DNA of 9,175 nucleotides from positions 1 to 9,175 of the forward strand of contig JAVBOX010000071.1 in the NCBI GenBank assembly GCA_031550095.1, in the 5' to 3' direction. Below, one piece after another: positions 5,681 through 9,175 of the stretch; position 1 is the first letter of the stretch; every line of letters starts with the position of its first letter. Below the pieces are notes generated by a model. It did no database searches. It was not told the origin of the DNA and was given only the letters and a program-made list of their open reading frames with translations. The DNA is from Avichristensenella sp031550095 (GTDB lineage Bacteria; Bacillota; Clostridia; Christensenellales; Aristaeellaceae). A program made the translations under genes and the position numbers.

Positions 5681-7024
5681 ATGAAGCTGCTGAAAGACTA
5701 CACAAAACAGGAAAAAAGCTGGATGATGTATGACTGGGCCAACTCCGTTCATTCCGTCATCATCGTCACCATCCTCCCCATCTTCTATGAATCTCTAACA
5801 TCCAACAGCATTGGGGCGGTGTCCCGCTGGGGCACCGGAACATCCCTTGCAATGCTCATCGTGGCGCTTTTCGCGCCAATTCTCGGTGTTCTTGGCGATT
5901 TTCAGCACTGGAAAAAACGCCTTTTCACCTGTTTTGTGCTGTTAGGCGCCCTTGCCTGCGCGGCCATGGTACCCATGCCTTTGCTTCAAAATGGAACCCG
6001 GGTCAGCATGGAAACATTGGGCGTCCTCGTATTGACGCTCTACATTATTTCAACCATCGGCTTTGCGGGCGCAAACATTTACTACGACAGCTTTCTATTG
6101 GAGGTCACCTCCGATGAACGCATGGACAAGGTTTCCTTGATCGGTTATGGGCTGGGCTACATTGGCGGCAGCACAATTCCGCTGGTTATATTCCTTGTCA
6201 TGAATATGCTGAAAGTGCCCATGGGCATCTCCTTATCCATCACCTTTGGACTGGCTGCCATCTGGTGGGTTTCCTTCACGACACCCATGTGGAGGAATGT
6301 GCGCCAGACCCATTTCGTTCCCCGGGAAAAAGGCGTGCTTCTCGATAGTTTTAGGAATTTGACGTTAACGGCAAAGCGCATTTTCAAGAACAAGACCATG
6401 TTGGTGTTTTTAATCGCGTATTTCTTCTACATTGACGGCGTTGGCACCATCATTCATATGTCCACCATCTATGGCAGCGCTTTGGGCATCGATTCAATAC
6501 AGATGATGCTGGCGCTTCTCCTCGTGCAGCTTCTGGGCCTCCCCTTTGCCATGCTCTATACAAGGCTCGCGAAAAAATTCGGGGCGCGGGCCATGGTGGG
6601 CTTCGGCATTTGCATGTATGCCTTCATCTGCACATTCGCCTTCTTTATCAGCGAGACATGGCAATTCTGGCTCCTGGCCGTTCTGGTTGCCACCAGCCAG
6701 GGAGGCATACAGGCGCTTTCCCGCTCCATCTATGGGAAAATGGTGCCTGAGAAGGACAGGAGCGGAGAATACTTTGGGTTTTATGACATCTTCGGCCGCT
6801 TCTCCTCCATTATGGGGCCCGCCCTTTTCGGCGGTGTCGCCGCCTACGCGGGAAACCTTCTGATGAAACAACAGGGCATCGTGGAGGCTGAAGCATCCGC
6901 AGAGACTCTGGCCAATATCGCGCAAAAGGCAGCCCCCTATGGCGTCATCAGCGTGTTGCTCATCTTCTTAGTCGGCGGCTTGCTTTACTTTTTCGTACTG
7001 CCCAGGATGGAAAAAAGGCAATAA
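5681..7024 (+). CDS. UMF1/Atg22-family MFS transporter
   Basis: A 447-residue inner-membrane protein of the major facilitator superfamily, Atg22-like (UMF1) branch; yeast Atg22 exports amino acids from the vacuole, but bacterial substrates are largely unknown. Family signatures are WMMYDWANSVHSVI near the N-terminus (14-27) and SQGGIQALSRSIYGKMVP with GEYFGFYDIFGRFSSIMGP (339-380). Hydrophobicity suggests 12 helices, about 22-40, 53-73, 81-101, 112-134, 155-177, 182-200, 237-255, 271-293, 303-323, 327-345, 368-389 and 419-441, with a basic cytoplasmic loop between 6 and 7. The ATG at 5681 has GGGGAA 7 nt upstream; an in-frame TTG at 5648 would add 11 residues without family similarity. It lies 48 nt after uvrC with no terminator or promoter seen between, so it is probably co-transcribed. 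The substrate cannot be read from the sequence. Confidence 0.9.
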   Translation: MKLLKDYTKQEKSWMMYDWANSVHSVIIVTILPIFYESLTSNSIGAVSRWGTGTSLAMLIVALFAPILGVLGDFQHWKKRLFTCFVLLGALACAAMVPMPLLQNGTRVSMETLGVLVLTLYIISTIGFAGANIYYDSFLLEVTSDERMDKVSLIGYGLGYIGGSTIPLVIFLVMNMLKVPMGISLSITFGLAAIWWVSFTTPMWRNVRQTHFVPREKGVLLDSFRNLTLTAKRIFKNKTMLVFLIAYFFYIDGVGTIIHMSTIYGSALGIDSIQMMLALLLVQLLGLPFAMLYTRLAKKFGARAMVGFGICMYAFICTFAFFISETWQFWLLAVLVATSQGGIQALSRSIYGKMVPEKDRSGEYFGFYDIFGRFSSIMGPALFGGVAAYAGNLLMKQQGIVEAEASAETLANIAQKAAPYGVISVLLIFLVGGLLYFFVLPRMEKRQ

Positions 7025-7061
7025 GATTTTCCAAAATTTGTTAAATAAGTTGTTACGGAAA

Positions 7062-7094
7062 TTTTCCTTTCCGCGCATATGCGCGAAAGAGAAA
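7062..7094 (+). repeat. Perfect 14-bp palindrome in an extended hairpin
   Basis: CGCGCATATGCGCG (7072-7085) is a perfect palindrome. Flanking TTTTCCTTT and AAAGAGAAAA can extend the stem with one bulged C, one mismatch and one wobble pair. It lies 37 nt past the transporter stop. No U-run follows on either strand, so it is not a canonical intrinsic terminator. It could be a 3'-end stabilising hairpin or a protein-binding site. Confidence 0.5.
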
Positions 7095-7231
7095 AATGAT
7101 GGTCTCAGGGCAATAGAAATCCGCTATTCCAATACTAGCGCAGTAGGAATCGATCAGAGAAACGAGAGGAGGATTCTGATGGGCAATCGACAATATTCTC
7201 GCGGAAAAACATAAAACTGTAAAATATTTCC
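7095..7231 (+). other. Non-coding spacer with several possible RNA hairpins
   Basis: No convincing gene is present. Three local inverted repeats occur in series: AATAG/CTATT (7112-7116, 7124-7128); ATTCC-AA-TACT with AGTA-GGAAT (7126-7150); and ATCAGA/TCTGAT (7153-7158, 7175-7180). The first two share bases and exclude each other. The third encloses a GAGGAGG ribosome-binding-like site followed by an ATG at 7179 that opens only 11 codons (to 7214). I recognise no riboswitch class here. It could be the transporter's 3' region, a small RNA or nothing in particular. Confidence 0.3.
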
Positions 7232-7260
7232 TTGACAATTTCATATATTTGTAATACAAT
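7232..7260 (+). promoter_or_regulatory. Sigma-A type promoter of the exported repeat protein
   Basis: A consensus TTGACA (7232-7237) and TACAAT (7255-7260) are 17 bp apart in AT-rich DNA. The start point would fall near 7267, giving a leader of about 40 nt before the GTG at 7307. The leader includes AGGAGG at 7292-7297, 9 nt from the start. Confidence 0.82.
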
Positions 7261-7306
7261 GACCCTAGCATACTTTACCTTAACCGAACACAGGAGGTGC
7301 AACACT

Positions 7307-9175
7307 GTGAGGAGAACTTGGAGCATACGCGTCTTATGCCTGATTATGATGACCGCGCTTGCACTGCCACCCATAACCGCTTCCGCTGATGTGGTGACTT
7401 CTAACGGCAAATACATTCCCCTGTATACGTCTGCGGATGAATCCTCCAAAACCGAGAATTCGGTCGTGGTACCCGAACAGGAGGCTGGATCTCCTAATAA
7501 TGGATTCTATTATGTTCCGTCGCTTTTCCGTTATTTCCGTGCGGCGGACCTGACCATTGTGAACCCCACGCCGTCGCCTACGCCCTCGGCGTCGCCAACG
7601 CCGATACCCAACGCCTCATCATCACCCGGCGTCACGCCTTCCCCAACGCCAGAGCTTATTTCCGGTGAGAAGGATCCTACCTATGAAGGAAAGATTCTGT
7701 CCTACACGGTTCCGGCTGGCGGCTTGTGGCTCTATAACGCCGTCGGCGGGTCTGCGGCCGTATCCATCAGCGCGGGCGCCACGATCAAGCTTACATCCGT
7801 ACAGGATGAGGCGGGCTGGTATTCCGTCTACTATAGCGGCAAAACCTATTATGTTCCGGAAAGCATTCTCTACCTCACCGATGACGCGGTAAAAAATACC
7901 GCCTCCGTTGTGCTCAAATCTGGCACAATCTATCTATATACAAAGGCAAACGCGGGTACCACCGCCAAGCCGCCGGACTTAACCGCCAATCGTTCCAGTA
8001 ACACCCTGGAGGGCGGATCGCGGATTCCCGCAAAATACTATAACGCATTCTGGTATACCTACCAGCTGGGTTCCTCCACCTACTACATTTACGCCGGAGA
8101 TGTAGAGGGCGGCTTGAACTCCAGCGCTTCTGTGGGTTCCAATGAGGATACCACATTAATGCGTGAGTATAAAGTTCCGGCTGGTGCGACGCTTTACAGG
8201 GTTATGGATCTATCCTCTACCAACTCCTATACCCTGACAAGCGCCCAAACCCTTTACGGGGTCAGCGTTAACAGCGAGTGGAATCGCGTCATGTATGCTG
8301 ATGAGGTTTTTTACCTGAACAGCGCCAGCGTCACCAGCTCCACCCAGGTCGCCGTGGCCAGTTCATCCGCCAACGCCACCTACTGGGTCACCGTTGGCAT
8401 GAACGGTGCGTATCTCTACAAAACGCGAACCCGCAACGTTGCAAACCCTGAGGTCGGGAATGTTGGAAAGCTTCCCGCTGGACAGAGCATCTTAGCGTCT
8501 CCCGTGGATACCCTGTGGTACTCCTATAGTTCCGGAACAAACCTCTACTATATTTATGGAGCCGATTTAGGCACATCCACATCCACAAGCTCGATGAGCT
8601 CCATCCGCGTGTTCCTGAAATCAGGCACTGCCCTATACGACAAGATGACCGCGACCAACCCAACATCCATCACCCTAACCAGCAGCGACGTAACTTTGAG
8701 TGATGGGAGCATCGGCGATTATTATGTCGTTCAGTCCGTCAATGATACCTGGTACTCCATCACCTATGACAGCAAGCTCTACTATATTAAGAAAGCTGAT
8801 AGCAAGACGCCGGACACCGTTAAGGTGATCACCTTAAACAGCGCCTCTCTCTATGACTATATTGCGGATCCCGCCCAGTCCGCGTCCTTCGCAATGCCCT
8901 ACACCGGCACGATGACGATCAAAGAGACGCTTACCGACGCGAAGCGGGCGCTCCTTTGCGCACCACCCGCGGGTGAAAAGTGGTATTATGTCGTAACGGA
9001 TGGCACGAATAACTATTTAATCGCGACATCATCCAGCACCGCAGGCGTTGTAACCGATATTGACTATTCTAACCCCATCGCGACCACAACCGCGGGCAAG
9101 GAATATTACGTCACCATCGGTCTTACCACCGCCACGCTTTTTAGAGATGCCGCTTGCACCCAGGCCGCTACCGTT
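7307..9175 (+). CDS. Exported protein with tandem SH3-like modules, 3' end cut
   Basis: The GTG at 7307, with AGGAGG 9 nt upstream, opens 623 codons without a stop to the window edge. Residues 1-27 are a signal peptide (MRRTWSIR, hydrophobic core, ITASA cleavage site). Residues 86-116 form a Pro/Thr/Ser linker. After it come repeated modules of 57-70 residues at about 130-191, 200-268, 286-342, 359-422, 432-499 and 505-574, and a seventh begins at 599. Each opens with a V..G...LY-like strand and closes with an invariant Trp then Y[IVL] or a variant (WYSVYYSGKTYYV, WYSYSSGTNLYYI, WYSITYDSKLYYI, WYYVVTDGTNNYLI). This spacing resembles bacterial SH3-like domains that bind peptidoglycan or cell-wall polymers, but I cannot assign a family. 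No catalytic domain or wall anchor is visible in the part present. Mature sequence is rich in Ser, Thr and Tyr and has two Cys. Role: probably cell-surface, inferred. Confidence 0.8.
   Translation, partial: MRRTWSIRVLCLIMMTALALPPITASADVVTSNGKYIPLYTSADESSKTENSVVVPEQEAGSPNNGFYYVPSLFRYFRAADLTIVNPTPSPTPSASPTPIPNASSSPGVTPSPTPELISGEKDPTYEGKILSYTVPAGGLWLYNAVGGSAAVSISAGATIKLTSVQDEAGWYSVYYSGKTYYVPESILYLTDDAVKNTASVVLKSGTIYLYTKANAGTTAKPPDLTANRSSNTLEGGSRIPAKYYNAFWYTYQLGSSTYYIYAGDVEGGLNSSASVGSNEDTTLMREYKVPAGATLYRVMDLSSTNSYTLTSAQTLYGVSVNSEWNRVMYADEVFYLNSASVTSSTQVAVASSSANATYWVTVGMNGAYLYKTRTRNVANPEVGNVGKLPAGQSILASPVDTLWYSYSSGTNLYYIYGADLGTSTSTSSMSSIRVFLKSGTALYDKMTATNPTSITLTSSDVTLSDGSIGDYYVVQSVNDTWYSITYDSKLYYIKKADSKTPDTVKVITLNSASLYDYIADPAQSASFAMPYTGTMTIKETLTDAKRALLCAPPAGEKWYYVVTDGTNNYLIATSSSTAGVVTDIDYSNPIATTTAGKEYYVTIGLTTATLFRDAACTQAATV

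Noticed and set aside
7135..7449. 104-codon open frame on the minus strand
   Set aside because: It runs through the promoter and signal-peptide region of the exported protein, with no ribosome binding site or domain.

Overview
The window looks like chromosomal DNA of an endospore-forming Bacillota, most likely a clostridial lineage of moderate to slightly high GC. The support is a SpoIIR - SleB - YpeB sporulation and germination block, sigma-A type promoters with 17-bp spacing, AGGAGG-type ribosome binding sites, a DUF1292 protein and an Atg22/UMF1-type transporter. I cannot name the genus. No mobile element, CRISPR array, tRNA or rRNA is visible.

Left arm (1-3116, all minus strand). One strong promoter (TTGACA, 17 bp, TATGAT) fires leftward into ispE (isoprenoid precursor synthesis), a very short spoIIR, sleB and ypeB, which runs off the left edge. 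Gaps are small (56 nt, a 4-nt ATGA overlap, 8 nt), so this reads as one operon. It joins a housekeeping gene to a forespore signalling gene and to the SleB/YpeB cortex-lysis pair. The spoIIR start codon and part of its ribosome binding site lie in a perfect 10-bp inverted repeat, which could silence its translation from the housekeeping transcript.

Middle (3117-7024, plus strand). A divergent promoter (TTGCTT, 17 bp, TATAAT with an extended TG) drives a DUF1292 protein carrying a Cys/His cluster and an Asp/Glu tail built from a 9-bp tandem repeat. An intrinsic terminator or attenuator separates it from uvrC (nucleotide excision repair), and a 12-helix UMF1-family transporter follows uvrC closely.

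Right arm (7025-9175, plus strand). About 280 bp of non-coding DNA holds a 14-bp perfect palindrome, several hairpins and a strong promoter (TTGACA, 17 bp, TACAAT). After it starts a long exported protein, cut by the right edge: a signal peptide, a Pro/Thr/Ser linker and at least six complete divergent modules plus part of a seventh, each with an opening L-Y motif and a closing W...Y-[IVL] motif, resembling SH3-like wall-binding repeats.

The items most worth following are the compact, signal-less SpoIIR with its start-site hairpin, and the modular exported protein. The remaining genes are ordinary members of known families.
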